Made by a program: the position numbers and the translations under genes
Source: Bradyrhizobium sp. Ec3.3
Lineage (GTDB): Bacteria > Pseudomonadota > Alphaproteobacteria > Rhizobiales > Xanthobacteraceae
DNA length: 64,000 bases
NCBI RefSeq assembly: GCF_000472925.1
Contig: NZ_AXAS01000025.1
Coordinates: 1-64,000 of the forward strand
Reading direction: 5' to 3'
The notes under the pieces: generated by a model
What the model saw: only the letters and a program-made list of their open reading frames with translations
What the model was told of the DNA's origin: nothing
Databases searched by the model: none
Part shown: positions 48,700 to 57,020 of the stretch, piece by piece
How the letters are laid out: each line of letters starts with the position of its first letter
Position numbering within the stretch: position 1 is the stretch's first letter

Positions 48700-50271
48700 A
48701 TGCGCCATAACGATCGCTCGCTGCAATCGCTGATCAGGATCGAGACCTTCGCCGATCCGGCGCTGGTGTTTGACGGCACGCCCGTTTCGCGCCCCGAGTT
48801 GTCAGGCAGGATCGACCAGACGGCAGCGTGGCTCGCCGCGCAAGGTATCGGCAAAGGCGATGTAGTCGCAGTCTGGCTGGTCAACCGCATCGAATGGATC
48901 GCGCTGCTGCTGGCCGCCGCCCGACTTGGCGCAATCATTGCCGCGGTCAACACGCGCTACCGCAGCGCGGAAGTCGCCCACCTCCTCCACCTCTCCGGTG
49001 CGAAGCTTCTGGTCATGGAGGCAGCGTTCCGCTCGATCGACTTTGCCGCGATTCTCGCTGGTATCGCCAAGAGCGATGTGCCGGCGCTTGAAAAGCTCGC
49101 CGTGGCCGGTGCGGATACGATTCCCGCACAATGGCCCTGCGTACGCTTCGACGCCTTCGAGAGAGCCTATCCGGCTACGCCACCACGCGGCGACGTCGAT
49201 CTGCCCGTGCTGCTCTACACCACCTCTGGCACCACAAGGGGGCCGAAGCTGGTGGCGCATTCGCAAGCGACGCTGGCCACGCATGCGGACGCGGTCGCCG
49301 AGGCGCTTGCGCTGTCGCCGGAGCGCCATTCGCTGCTCGCGATGCTGCCCTTCTGCGGCACCTTCGGCATGACGGCCCTGCTCGCCTTTCTCGCAGCCGG
49401 CGTCACCATCCACGTGCTCGACGCGTTCGAGGCCGCGCCGGCGCTCAAAATCTTCAGTGAGTACAGGATCACGCATTCCTTCGGCTCGGACGAGATGTTT
49501 CGCCGTATCCTGGCGTTCACCGATGCGCCACGGCCGTTCGCACACGCCGAAGTGTTTGGCTTCGCCGCGTTCCAGCCGGGTTGGCGCGAGTTTGCGGTTG
49601 AGGCCGAGGCGCGGGGCTTGCCGCTGTTCGGCCTGTACGGCTCGAGCGAGGTGCAGGCCCTGTTCTCGATCGGCCGGCGGGGTACCGCTTTTGCCGACCG
49701 CATCGAAGGCGGCGGCTGGCCGATGTCGCCGGACGCCCGCGTGCGCATACGCGATACGGACAGCGGCGAGCTGGTGGGGCCCGGTGTCTCCGGCGAGCTC
49801 GAGATCAGCGCTCCCTCGCGCTTCCTCGGCTATTTCAACAATCCGCAAGCGACGCGCGAGGCGACCACGGCCGACGGCTTCTTCCGCACCGGAGACATCG
49901 GCCGGCTGCGGGGCGATGGCTCCTTCGTCTACGAGACGCGGGCGGGCGATGCCATGCGGCTCGGCGGCTTCCTGGTCGCGCCCGGCGAGATCGAGGATGA
50001 GCTGAAGTCCTGCGCCGGCATTTCCGATGCGCAGGTCGTCGCCGTCGATCTCAAGGGACAGGCCCGCTGCGCCGCCTTCGTGATCCCAACGGGAGAACCG
50101 CCGCGAGAGGCCGCGTTGATCGCGCGCCTGCGCGAGCGGCTGGCCGGATACAAGATCCCCGCACACATCTACTTCATCGACGCCTTCCCCGTCACCGACA
50201 GCGCCAATGGCGTCAAGATCCAGCGCGCTAGGCTGCGCGCCATGGCCATGGAAAGGATCGCCGCGGAATAG
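48700..50271 (+). CDS. AMP-dependent (acyl-CoA synthetase-type) ligase
   Basis: 523 residues of the ANL superfamily. The AMP-binding P-loop YTTSGTTRGPKL lies near 172. Other motifs are GLYGSSEVQALFSIGRR, the GFFRTGDIGRL motif with the ribose-binding Asp, and the C-terminal lid DAMRLGGFLVAPGEIE; the final catalytic lysine is in GVKIQRARL. It activates a carboxylic acid as acyl-AMP, usually then acyl-CoA. The substrate is not deducible. It runs convergent with flgL (6 bp apart). Confidence 0.9.
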   Translation: MRHNDRSLQSLIRIETFADPALVFDGTPVSRPELSGRIDQTAAWLAAQGIGKGDVVAVWLVNRIEWIALLLAAARLGAIIAAVNTRYRSAEVAHLLHLSGAKLLVMEAAFRSIDFAAILAGIAKSDVPALEKLAVAGADTIPAQWPCVRFDAFERAYPATPPRGDVDLPVLLYTTSGTTRGPKLVAHSQATLATHADAVAEALALSPERHSLLAMLPFCGTFGMTALLAFLAAGVTIHVLDAFEAAPALKIFSEYRITHSFGSDEMFRRILAFTDAPRPFAHAEVFGFAAFQPGWREFAVEAEARGLPLFGLYGSSEVQALFSIGRRGTAFADRIEGGGWPMSPDARVRIRDTDSGELVGPGVSGELEISAPSRFLGYFNNPQATREATTADGFFRTGDIGRLRGDGSFVYETRAGDAMRLGGFLVAPGEIEDELKSCAGISDAQVVAVDLKGQARCAAFVIPTGEPPREAALIARLRERLAGYKIPAHIYFIDAFPVTDSANGVKIQRARLRAMAMERIAAE

Positions 50272-50277
50272 CGGGGT

Positions 50278-51189
50278 CTATTTCAGGTAGCTCGCAAGAT
50301 TCATACTCAGGATTTTTGCGAGCGCCGAATAGGACGCGGTGAGCTGGGATTGATAGGTCGATAGCTGCGCCGTGACCGCCGCGACGTCAACGCTGGTGAG
50401 ATCGCTTCCCAGCGTCTCGGCGTAGCTCTTGTAATCGCTCTGGCGCGCGCTGGCCGTCTCGATCTGCGAGGCCGAGCTCGACAGCTTCGCCTGCACGGCG
50501 GCGGTGTCGTCCAGCGCCGAGCTCGCCAGATCCAGCGCGCTGGTGATGTCGGACGACGACAGCGACGAGCTGTTGGCGACGAATTTGAGGACGCGCATCA
50601 CCTCTTCGAACGCCGAATTGTCCGCGGTCACGCCGTAGGGCACGCTCTGGTCGGTCGCGACGCGGACCGAAGCGATCTCGCTGTCGCCGACATAATAGCT
50701 GGTATCAGCCGTCGTGGTGGATCCCGTGCCGGCGGAGAAGCTGGTGAGATCGACCGGCGCCGTCTCCGTCTTGCCGCCCGCAAACACGAACTGGCCGTCA
50801 TATTGCGTGTTGAGCAGCGATCCCATCTCCTCGAGCATCTGCTGCGCCGAGGAAATCACGGAGTTGCCCTCCGTCGAGCTGCCGGTCGAGGCAGCGCTGA
50901 GCTGGGAACGGAGCTGGGTGATGATATCGGTCATCGAGCCCACCGCCGAATACATCACCTGAACCTTGCTGTCGGCGAGCGTCGCAGCGTCGATATAGGA
51001 TTGCGCCCGCGTCACCGAGACCTGGAGATTGACCACGTGCTGCGCGGTCGAGCCGTAGCCGCCGAAATCGTTCGAGATGACGCCCGATGACTCCTGGATC
51101 TGCTCGTTGGCCATGACGGCCTGCACGCGCAGCGCGTCCGCGATCATCGTGTTCGACTGTGCGAAGGTGGCCACCCTCATCGCGACCAT
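50278..51189 (-). CDS. flgL: Flagellar hook-associated protein 3 / FlgL-type flagellin-like protein
   Basis: 303 residues. The N-terminal flagellin-like helix MRVATFAQSNTMIADALRVQ, a coiled-coil region, FVFAGGKTETAPVDL near 140 and a C-terminal helical stretch fit FlgL, the hook-filament junction. It lies immediately downstream of flgK (15 bp), the universal flgK-flgL pair. ATG 51189 has GGAG upstream; 51180 is also possible. Confidence 0.88.
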   Translation of the reverse strand: MVAMRVATFAQSNTMIADALRVQAVMANEQIQESSGVISNDFGGYGSTAQHVVNLQVSVTRAQSYIDAATLADSKVQVMYSAVGSMTDIITQLRSQLSAASTGSSTEGNSVISSAQQMLEEMGSLLNTQYDGQFVFAGGKTETAPVDLTSFSAGTGSTTTADTSYYVGDSEIASVRVATDQSVPYGVTADNSAFEEVMRVLKFVANSSSLSSSDITSALDLASSALDDTAAVQAKLSSSASQIETASARQSDYKSYAETLGSDLTSVDVAAVTAQLSTYQSQLTASYSALAKILSMNLASYLK

Positions 51190-51204
51190 GGATCCGCTCC
51201 CGCC

Positions 51205-52980
51205 TTAGGACGACTGCACGGCGCTGAGCAGCGCCGAATACATGGTGTTTATGGCCTGGATCAGCGCGGAGGCCGCCGTATACTTGTTCTGCAGCGTGCT
51301 CAGGCGCGCCGATTCCTCGTCGAGGTTGACGCCCGATTGTGACGACAGCGAGCTGGCATAGGTCGACTGTGCGGTCTCCTTGGCGGTGTAGTTGGTGGAG
51401 GCCTGCGACGACTTGCTCGCGACGTCGGAGACGATCGCCGCGGTGTAGTCGGCGAACGAGCCGGTGGTCGCGGCCAGCCCGCCGGCCGACGCGAATGTCC
51501 GCGAGTCCGTCAGCGCGTCGTAGAAGTCGTTGACCACGGCTGCCGAGCCCGGCGTCAGCACCTGGCTGCCGACGGTCAGGCTGGATGAGGAATCCAGCGT
51601 CGCGAGCTGCAATTCATTGGTGCCGGAGAGAATGCTGCTGTTGACGGCGATATCCGATGCGCTCGTGCCGGTCACCAGATCGTTGAGACCAAAATACTCC
51701 GAGAATCCTTCACTGGCGCTTCCCACCGAGCTCGTCATCTCGTTGATCGCGACGCCATCGCTGGAGTCGGTCGACGTGATGGTCAGGTGGCCGTTAGAAT
51801 CGATCGAAGCCGATAGCCCGGAGATGCCGTTGATGGCGGAGACGAGGTCACCGACTGTGGAATAGGATGAAAGGTCGAGATCGCTGTAGGAAACGAGGTT
51901 GCCGCTCTGATCGGTGACGGCAAGGCGCACCGTGCCCGTTGCGGACAGCGCCGTCGCGCTCGTCACGCTGGTCGTGCCGGTGAGGCTGGTCGGCGGCGGC
52001 ACCGACGAGGCACTGTTGGAGACGCCGTTCATTGCCGAGGCGAGCTGCTGGGCAAGCTGGTCGAGCTGGGACTGCGCCGCCGGCAGGGTCTTGTCGCGGA
52101 GCGTGATGAGGGCACCGATGTCGCCACCGGTGATCTGCGAGGTGATGTCGACCCCGTTCACCGTGATGGCGCTGAAGCCGCTGGAGGAGGACCCGGCGGT
52201 GTAGATTGTCGATGAGGAGACATTGGCCGCGGTCGTGTAGCTGATCGTGTGCGCGGTGCTGTCGACCAGCGCCTGGCCGGACGTGGTGTAGATCTGGAGA
52301 TCACCGTTCGAGGCCGTGTAGTAGCTGACATTCATCTTGGAGGCGACGTCCTGCAGCGCGGTGTTGCGCTGGTCCTCCAGGTCCGCCGTCGACTGGCCGG
52401 CCGCCGCGGTCTGCTTGATCTCGGCATTGAGCTCGGCGATTTGCTCGAGGTCGGTGTTAACGTCGTCGATCGACGAGGAGATGTCCTGGTCGGCGTTGGA
52501 GCGCAGTTTCTGGATGCCGCTCGAGGTCTCCCGCAACTGGCTCGCGACGTCGTCGAGCGCGCTGATGACGTTGGATTGCAGCGAGGCGCTGTTCGGCGTG
52601 CTGGCCAGCGACGACAATGCCGATTCCAGCGACGCGATCGAATTGGCAAGCGACGTTCCGGTCGACGATGAGTCCGAGCTGCTGGTCGAGCCGTAGAGCT
52701 TCTCGAGCGAGGCCCGGTACGTGTTGGTCGTGTCGGCCGAACCGAGGTCGGAGGTCGCAGAGATCAGCGACTTCAACAATAGCTTGTCGACGTTCGAGGT
52801 GATGCCCGTCACCGTGACCCCGGTGCCGACGCCATTGGTGACGCTGCTCGCTTGGCTTGCGGTCTTCTCGGTATAGCCCGTCGTGTCGGCGTTCGAGATG
52901 TTCGACGACGTCACGCTGATCTGCACCTGCGTAGCCGACAGCCCGCTGAAGGCGATCAATCGTGCGATATCGAGCGACAC
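51205..52980 (-). CDS. flgK: Flagellar hook-associated protein 1
   Basis: 591 residues. An N-terminal rod-type block, SGLSATQVQISVTSSNISNADTTGY, is the flagellar axial signature (ANTTG-like). A long Ser/Thr-rich middle is followed by a C-terminal heptad region ending in MYSALLSAVQSS. It forms the hook-filament junction with FlgL. GTG 52980 is the start before SLDIARLIAF and has AGGGAAAGGG upstream; the open frame further up overlaps the FlgN-like gene. The Ser/Thr bias is shared by all export substrates here. Confidence 0.93.
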   Translation of the reverse strand: MSLDIARLIAFSGLSATQVQISVTSSNISNADTTGYTEKTASQASSVTNGVGTGVTVTGITSNVDKLLLKSLISATSDLGSADTTNTYRASLEKLYGSTSSSDSSSTGTSLANSIASLESALSSLASTPNSASLQSNVISALDDVASQLRETSSGIQKLRSNADQDISSSIDDVNTDLEQIAELNAEIKQTAAAGQSTADLEDQRNTALQDVASKMNVSYYTASNGDLQIYTTSGQALVDSTAHTISYTTAANVSSSTIYTAGSSSSGFSAITVNGVDITSQITGGDIGALITLRDKTLPAAQSQLDQLAQQLASAMNGVSNSASSVPPPTSLTGTTSVTSATALSATGTVRLAVTDQSGNLVSYSDLDLSSYSTVGDLVSAINGISGLSASIDSNGHLTITSTDSSDGVAINEMTSSVGSASEGFSEYFGLNDLVTGTSASDIAVNSSILSGTNELQLATLDSSSSLTVGSQVLTPGSAAVVNDFYDALTDSRTFASAGGLAATTGSFADYTAAIVSDVASKSSQASTNYTAKETAQSTYASSLSSQSGVNLDEESARLSTLQNKYTAASALIQAINTMYSALLSAVQSS

Positions 52981-53002
52981 GGCGGCTGCCCTTTCCCTGC
53001 CC

Positions 53003-53458
53003 TCAGGCCTGACGAATGGTGCCGCTGGAGACCGCGCGCGCGGCGAGCCGGCCCGACGCGCCATAGGGCGACACCGCGGCGATCTGCTCGCGGATCGCCT
53101 GCATCACCGCCTCGATACGGCGGTTACTGGCCTCGATCGCCGCGCGCAGGCGCACCAGGTTCTCATCCATCGCCGCGCGCAGCTTCAGGATCCGCTCCAT
53201 GAGCTGTTCGCGCAGGATCCGGTCGCGGACATGCAGGCTGGTCGAACCGGCGGCGCATTCCGCAACGGTCCTTTCGAATATTTCCGCCAGCCGGTTCTTC
53301 TCGTCGACCTGCTTCAGGCGCGAGGCCGGAAGCCCCTTGGCGAGCTCGGCGTTCTCTTCGGCGACCAGCGCGGTCAAGCCGTCGATCAGGGCGATCAGGG
53401 ATTTGATGCGCGCGTCGCCCTCGGCGGCGCTGGTCCTGGTGATTTGAGCCTGTTTCAT
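53003..53458 (-). CDS. FlgN-like flagellar export chaperone
   Basis: 151 residues, almost entirely helical: KSLIALIDGLTALVAEENAEL near 18, FERTVAECAAGSTSL, and RAAMDENLVRLRAAIEASNRR near 93. Size, helicity and position directly before flgK-flgL fit FlgN, the cytosolic chaperone of FlgK/FlgL. No sharp signature exists, so the call rests mostly on context. It is 22 bp before flgK. Confidence 0.7.
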   Translation of the reverse strand: MKQAQITRTSAAEGDARIKSLIALIDGLTALVAEENAELAKGLPASRLKQVDEKNRLAEIFERTVAECAAGSTSLHVRDRILREQLMERILKLRAAMDENLVRLRAAIEASNRRIEAVMQAIREQIAAVSPYGASGRLAARAVSSGTIRQA

Positions 53459-53477
53459 GTTCGCTGCTTTCGTGGTC

Positions 53478-53735
53478 TCAATTGTGCTGCCGGCCGCGGC
53501 CTATCTGGGCGCCGCGTAAATAGGCGCCGATCGCCGTGGTTCTCACGCTCGTCTGCCGCGTCTCGTCTTCGATTGCCTTGGATTCGCGGATCAGGCCGCG
53601 GCGCGCCGTCTCGATGTCGTCGAGCAGTGCGAGCAATTCTCCGCGTTCCCTGCCAGCCGCGCGGGCGCGCGCGATCAACCGCTGCAGTCGCAGCAGCAGC
53701 GCCTCTCCCGCGGCATAGCTCCTTTCCCCGCGCAT
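53478..53735 (-). CDS. Small helical protein in flagellar operon (85 residues)
   Basis: Unrecognised. Arg/Leu-rich coiled-coil segment LLLRLQRLIARARAAGRERG then LLALLDDIETARRGLIRESK. It sits between flgE (3 bp upstream) and the FlgN-like gene (19 bp downstream), so it is co-expressed with the hook genes. A small chaperone or assembly regulator is plausible; nothing in the sequence proves it. Confidence 0.65.
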   Translation of the reverse strand: MRGERSYAAGEALLLRLQRLIARARAAGRERGELLALLDDIETARRGLIRESKAIEDETRQTSVRTTAIGAYLRGAQIGRGRQHN

Positions 53736-53738
53736 CGC

Positions 53739-55004
53739 CTACCTCATCGCCGAGATCAGGGTGTCGTACATCTTGTTGACGGTCGAGATGACCTGTGAGG
53801 CGGCGGAGTAAGCCTGCTGCGCCGAGATCATGCTGGAGAACTGGCTCGAGGTGTCGGTGGTGGAGGATTCCAGCTCGCTGCCATAGACCGTGCCCGCACC
53901 ATTCTCGCCGGAGGCCTGCAGCGTCGGATCTCCCGACGTGACGGTCGCCGAATACATCTGGTCACTGCTGGCGGAAAGACCGTTGGGATCGGCAAAGGTC
54001 GCCACCGCGATCTTGTAGATCGCGATCGTCTTGCCGTTGGAATAGGTGGCATCGACCACGCCATTCTTGCCGATGGCAATGCTCGACAGCGTTCCGTAGG
54101 ACAGGCCGTCGGAGGTGATGCTGGTGACGTTGACGGACGGCGTGGTTTCACCTGACGCATATTGCGTCAGGCCGTCGGTGCCGCCTGCGGTGCCCATATC
54201 CAGCGTGATGGTGCTGTCGGCCGCGCCGTCGGTCCAGCCCGTCACCGAAATCGTCGCCGGGCTCGGGCTGGTGCTTGCCAGTGAGCCGTCGCTGTTGAAG
54301 GTGATCGCCACCGTGCCGCTGGTCGTGCCGGTCGTGGTCGAGGTGTCCGACGACGAGGTCGGATTGGCAAAGCTCGCGCTCCAGGTGTTGGTGGCGGTCT
54401 TGGTCCAGGTAATCTGGATCGAGTTCGCCGCGCCGAGCGAATCGTAGACCGTCATCGAGCTGGTATAGGTGTCGCCCGTGGCGGCATCCGACGGAAGGTT
54501 CGCCGCGATCGTCGTCTTGGTGGTCGCGCTGCCGCTGGTCGATGCCACCTGGGTGTTGATGGCCTCGAGATTGCTCGCCGATTCATTGCCCGTCACGTTG
54601 CCGTCGGCGTCGGTACGCCAGCCTTCGAGATAGTAGCCGTTGTTCTCGAGGTAGCCTGCGTTGTCGATGGTGAAAGCGCCGTTGCGGGTGTAGGACACGG
54701 TTCCGCCGGACGTCGCGTTGGTCGCCACGAAGAAGCCCGAGCCCTGGATCGCGACGTCAGTCGCGTTGGACGTCGCAGCCAGCAGGCCCTGTTGGGTGAT
54801 ATTGGCCCGGCCGGACACCGTGACGCCACCCGAGGCATAGGAGGTTGCGTTGCTCGATGCGGTGACGAGGTCATCGAACATCGCAGACGTCGTCTTGTAG
54901 CCGGTCGTGTCGGAATTGGCGATGTTGTCGCTGATCATCGACAAGGACTGGCTCTGCGCGCTGAGCGCCGAGATTGCCGAGGAAAGTGCGCCGCTGAGGC
55001 TCAT
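53739..55004 (-). CDS. flgE: Flagellar hook protein
   Basis: 421 residues. N-terminal block LSAQSQSLSMISDNIANSDT with TTGYK is the axial-protein signature. GSGFFVATNATSGGTVSYTR near 90 and GAFTIDNAGYLENNGYYLEG match FlgE D1. C-terminal QAYSAASQVISTVNKMYDTL is the matching helix. It polymerises into the hook using FlgD as cap. It lies 18 bp downstream of flgD. Confidence 0.94.
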   Translation of the reverse strand: MSLSGALSSAISALSAQSQSLSMISDNIANSDTTGYKTTSAMFDDLVTASSNATSYASGGVTVSGRANITQQGLLAATSNATDVAIQGSGFFVATNATSGGTVSYTRNGAFTIDNAGYLENNGYYLEGWRTDADGNVTGNESASNLEAINTQVASTSGSATTKTTIAANLPSDAATGDTYTSSMTVYDSLGAANSIQITWTKTATNTWSASFANPTSSSDTSTTTGTTSGTVAITFNSDGSLASTSPSPATISVTGWTDGAADSTITLDMGTAGGTDGLTQYASGETTPSVNVTSITSDGLSYGTLSSIAIGKNGVVDATYSNGKTIAIYKIAVATFADPNGLSASSDQMYSATVTSGDPTLQASGENGAGTVYGSELESSTTDTSSQFSSMISAQQAYSAASQVISTVNKMYDTLISAMR

Positions 55005-55022
55005 GATCGAACTCCGAAAAAA

Positions 55023-55688
55023 TCAGGACGTGACGCCGATGATGTTGGCGGCGCTGACCGAGACGCCGTTCACCGTGAGCGATGGCGTCGAGGTCGAGGT
55101 GTCGATGCCGGTCACCGTGCCAGTGACCGTCGTGTAGTTGAGGACCGAGTTGCCGGCGGAATCCGTTGCGGTCACCGAGATCGTGTACTGGCCGCCGTCG
55201 GTGAGCTGGTTGCCGCTGGAATCCTTGCCGTCCCAGGTGAAGGTGTTGGAGCCGGAATTGCCGGTGCCGGTTCCTGTCCACACCGTGTTGCCGGACGAAT
55301 CCTTGACGGTGATAGACACGTTCGAAGCCGCCGAAGACAGCGAGTAGCCGAACGTCGCCGAGCCGTTGGTCAGCGTCGCGGTGTCGGTCTTCGCCTCTAC
55401 CGTGTGGCCGATATAGTTGACCGAGTTCAGCGTCACGAGGCTCGAGAACGAGCTCGCGAGCGCGCTGAGATTGGTGTTGATCGACTGCTGCTGGCTGAAA
55501 TTGGCGTAGGAGGTGAGCTGGTTGATGAAGTCCGTCGTCGAGGTTGCGTTCAGCGGATCCTGGTTCTGCAGCTCGCTGACGAGCAAGCTGAGAAACTCGT
55601 TCGACGTCAGCGATGAGGTGGATGAGGAACTCGACGACGATGTCGTCGTCGTTGCTGTCGAAGTGGACGTCGTCGCGGCAACGGTCAT
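55023..55688 (-). CDS. flgD: Flagellar hook capping protein
   Basis: 221 residues. After a long Ser/Thr leader comes the FlgD signature FLSLLVSELQNQDPLNATST near residue 30, then FINQLTSYANFSQQQSI. A C-terminal tandem of Tudor-like and Ig-like segments follows, with GNTVWTGTGTGNSG and FTWDGKDSSGNQLTDG. It caps the growing hook. First gene of the flgD-flgE-unknown-flgN-flgK-flgL run. Confidence 0.93.
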   Translation of the reverse strand: MTVAATTSTSTATTTTSSSSSSSTSSLTSNEFLSLLVSELQNQDPLNATSTTDFINQLTSYANFSQQQSINTNLSALASSFSSLVTLNSVNYIGHTVEAKTDTATLTNGSATFGYSLSSAASNVSITVKDSSGNTVWTGTGTGNSGSNTFTWDGKDSSGNQLTDGGQYTISVTATDSAGNSVLNYTTVTGTVTGIDTSTSTPSLTVNGVSVSAANIIGVTS

Positions 55689-55898
55689 CGAAAACCCCGG
55701 TTCATGTGCAACGCGCGGCTAACGAACGCGTTCGGTTGCGCTTGAAATCTGTGTGCTGATGAAACGCGTGGGCGCGTGAATTCAGGCGGGGATTCGCGCG
55801 CTACGATGCGCTTTCCGAAGCGGCAAAATCTGCCGTGTGCGCGCGAGAAAGGAGAAGAGAGAGCAGAGAGAAGAATCGCGCTGTCGCGGCCACGGTGG

Positions 55899-56070
55899 TG
55901 CGCTCCCTCGCCCGTTCTTACGGGACCGCGACGAGCTACGCTCGCGCTGAGAGGGTTGGGGTGAGCGGCGTTTCCACAATCACGGTGACAGATCGACTCG
56001 CGGAGGCTCCCCCTCATCCGGAATCCGCGCTACGCGCGCATTCCGACCTCTCCCCGCAAGCGGGGCAAGG
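55899..56070. repeat. Mosaic of palindromic intergenic repeats
   Basis: The gap upstream of flgD (55689-56131) holds at least three hairpins: CCCGT-TCTT-ACGGG (55911-55924); CGGAAT-(CCGCGC TAC GCGCGC)-ATTCCG (56019-56045); and CCCCGC-AA-GCGGGG (56052-56065). These are Bradyrhizobium-style dispersed repeats. No gene was recognised and no clear flagellar promoter identified here. Confidence 0.65.
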
Positions 56071-56131
56071 TAAGAAGCATCGAGCGTCCGGTTCGACGTT
56101 GACGCCGTTGGAAGTGAGTTGGAGAAGAGCC

Positions 56132-56401
56132 TCAGTTCCCCGCCGTCTCGCCCTCGGCGTGGGGCTCGGCGGGATCGGCCCTGCGCTTGGCGGCGGCGAC
56201 GATGCGATCGGCAAGTCCGGCAGGCGCCCGCACAGGAGGAGTGGCCAGCGCATTGCGGAGCGCGTGCGCCGATTCGAGAAGGGCGCGGGCATCGGCGGAA
56301 TGACCAAGCAGCTCTTCGGCGGACGAACGACGGTCCTCGGGCCAGAGGGACAAGTCCTCGCCCAACCGATCGATCAGATCCTCAAACTCGGTGATATCCA
56401 T
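56132..56401 (-). CDS. Small acidic hypothetical protein (89 residues)
   Basis: Begins DITEFEDLIDRLGEDLSLWP and continues DARALLESAHALRNAL and RAPAGLADRIVAAAKRRAD. Proteins with this LGEDLSxWP opening are, from memory, often encoded next to ECF sigma factors in Alphaproteobacteria and treated as anti-sigma-like partners. Here a sigma factor lies 3.3 kb upstream on the same strand, beyond fliS, fliD and fliC. No membrane segment. ATG 56401. Confidence 0.6.
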   Translation of the reverse strand: MDITEFEDLIDRLGEDLSLWPEDRRSSAEELLGHSADARALLESAHALRNALATPPVRAPAGLADRIVAAAKRRADPAEPHAEGETAGN

Positions 56402-56591
56402 CGCCCGGGTCCCGCACCCCCGGGCCTGTCATAAAGCATTGCAGAGGCGCCGGAAACCGAATTCGCCTGTCCGGACGCGACAAGGAACGGCCATGCCGCG
56501 CGGAACAACCGCCGAAACCGCCGTCCTCCCGAGCGGAGAAATACGAGACGCCGGAACCCGGCCGTTCCAAGCGGAAACCGGCCCGAAGGCC

Positions 56592-57020
56592 TCAGCGCTT
56601 CTGCGCCGAATCGCCCGTCCCGGGCTTGGCCGTCCGCACGGTCGCATCGACGAATTCCCAGGCCTCGCGCAGCTCGGTGAGCCCTGCGATGATCCGCCGA
56701 TAGCTCTCGCGTGCGTGCGGCCGGCCATAGGCGCGCAGGCTCGCCAGGATCATCGCATTGTAGGTCTGGTAGAGCCGCTCGGCCACCGCCCCACCCTTGG
56801 TGAAATCGAGATTGTGACTGAGCCCGCGCAGGATCGCGGTCGCCTTCATCAGATACTCGTGCCCCTCCTCGAAGCGCCGCGCCTCCTGCGAAGCCAGCGC
56901 CTTCTGAAGAAACGTAGTCGCGCCGCCAAGCAGCATCGACACTGCCTTGAGCGGCGGCACGGTGGTGGCCGCACCCCGATAGGCCTGATTGGCCATGTAC
57001 GCCATCGGATTATGCATCAT
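56592..57020 (-). CDS. fliS: Flagellar export chaperone FliS
   Basis: 142 residues. FliS-type helical protein: AYRGAATTVPPLKAVSMLLGG near 13, YLMKATAILRGLSHNLDF near 60, and AERLYQTYNAMILASLRAYG near 80. It binds the flagellin C-terminus to stop premature assembly. Its ATG overlaps the fliD stop by one base (TAATG). The next gene downstream is the 89-residue ORF after 190 bp; 56402-56591 holds nothing obvious. Confidence 0.9.
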   Translation of the reverse strand: MMHNPMAYMANQAYRGAATTVPPLKAVSMLLGGATTFLQKALASQEARRFEEGHEYLMKATAILRGLSHNLDFTKGGAVAERLYQTYNAMILASLRAYGRPHARESYRRIIAGLTELREAWEFVDATVRTAKPGTGDSAQKR

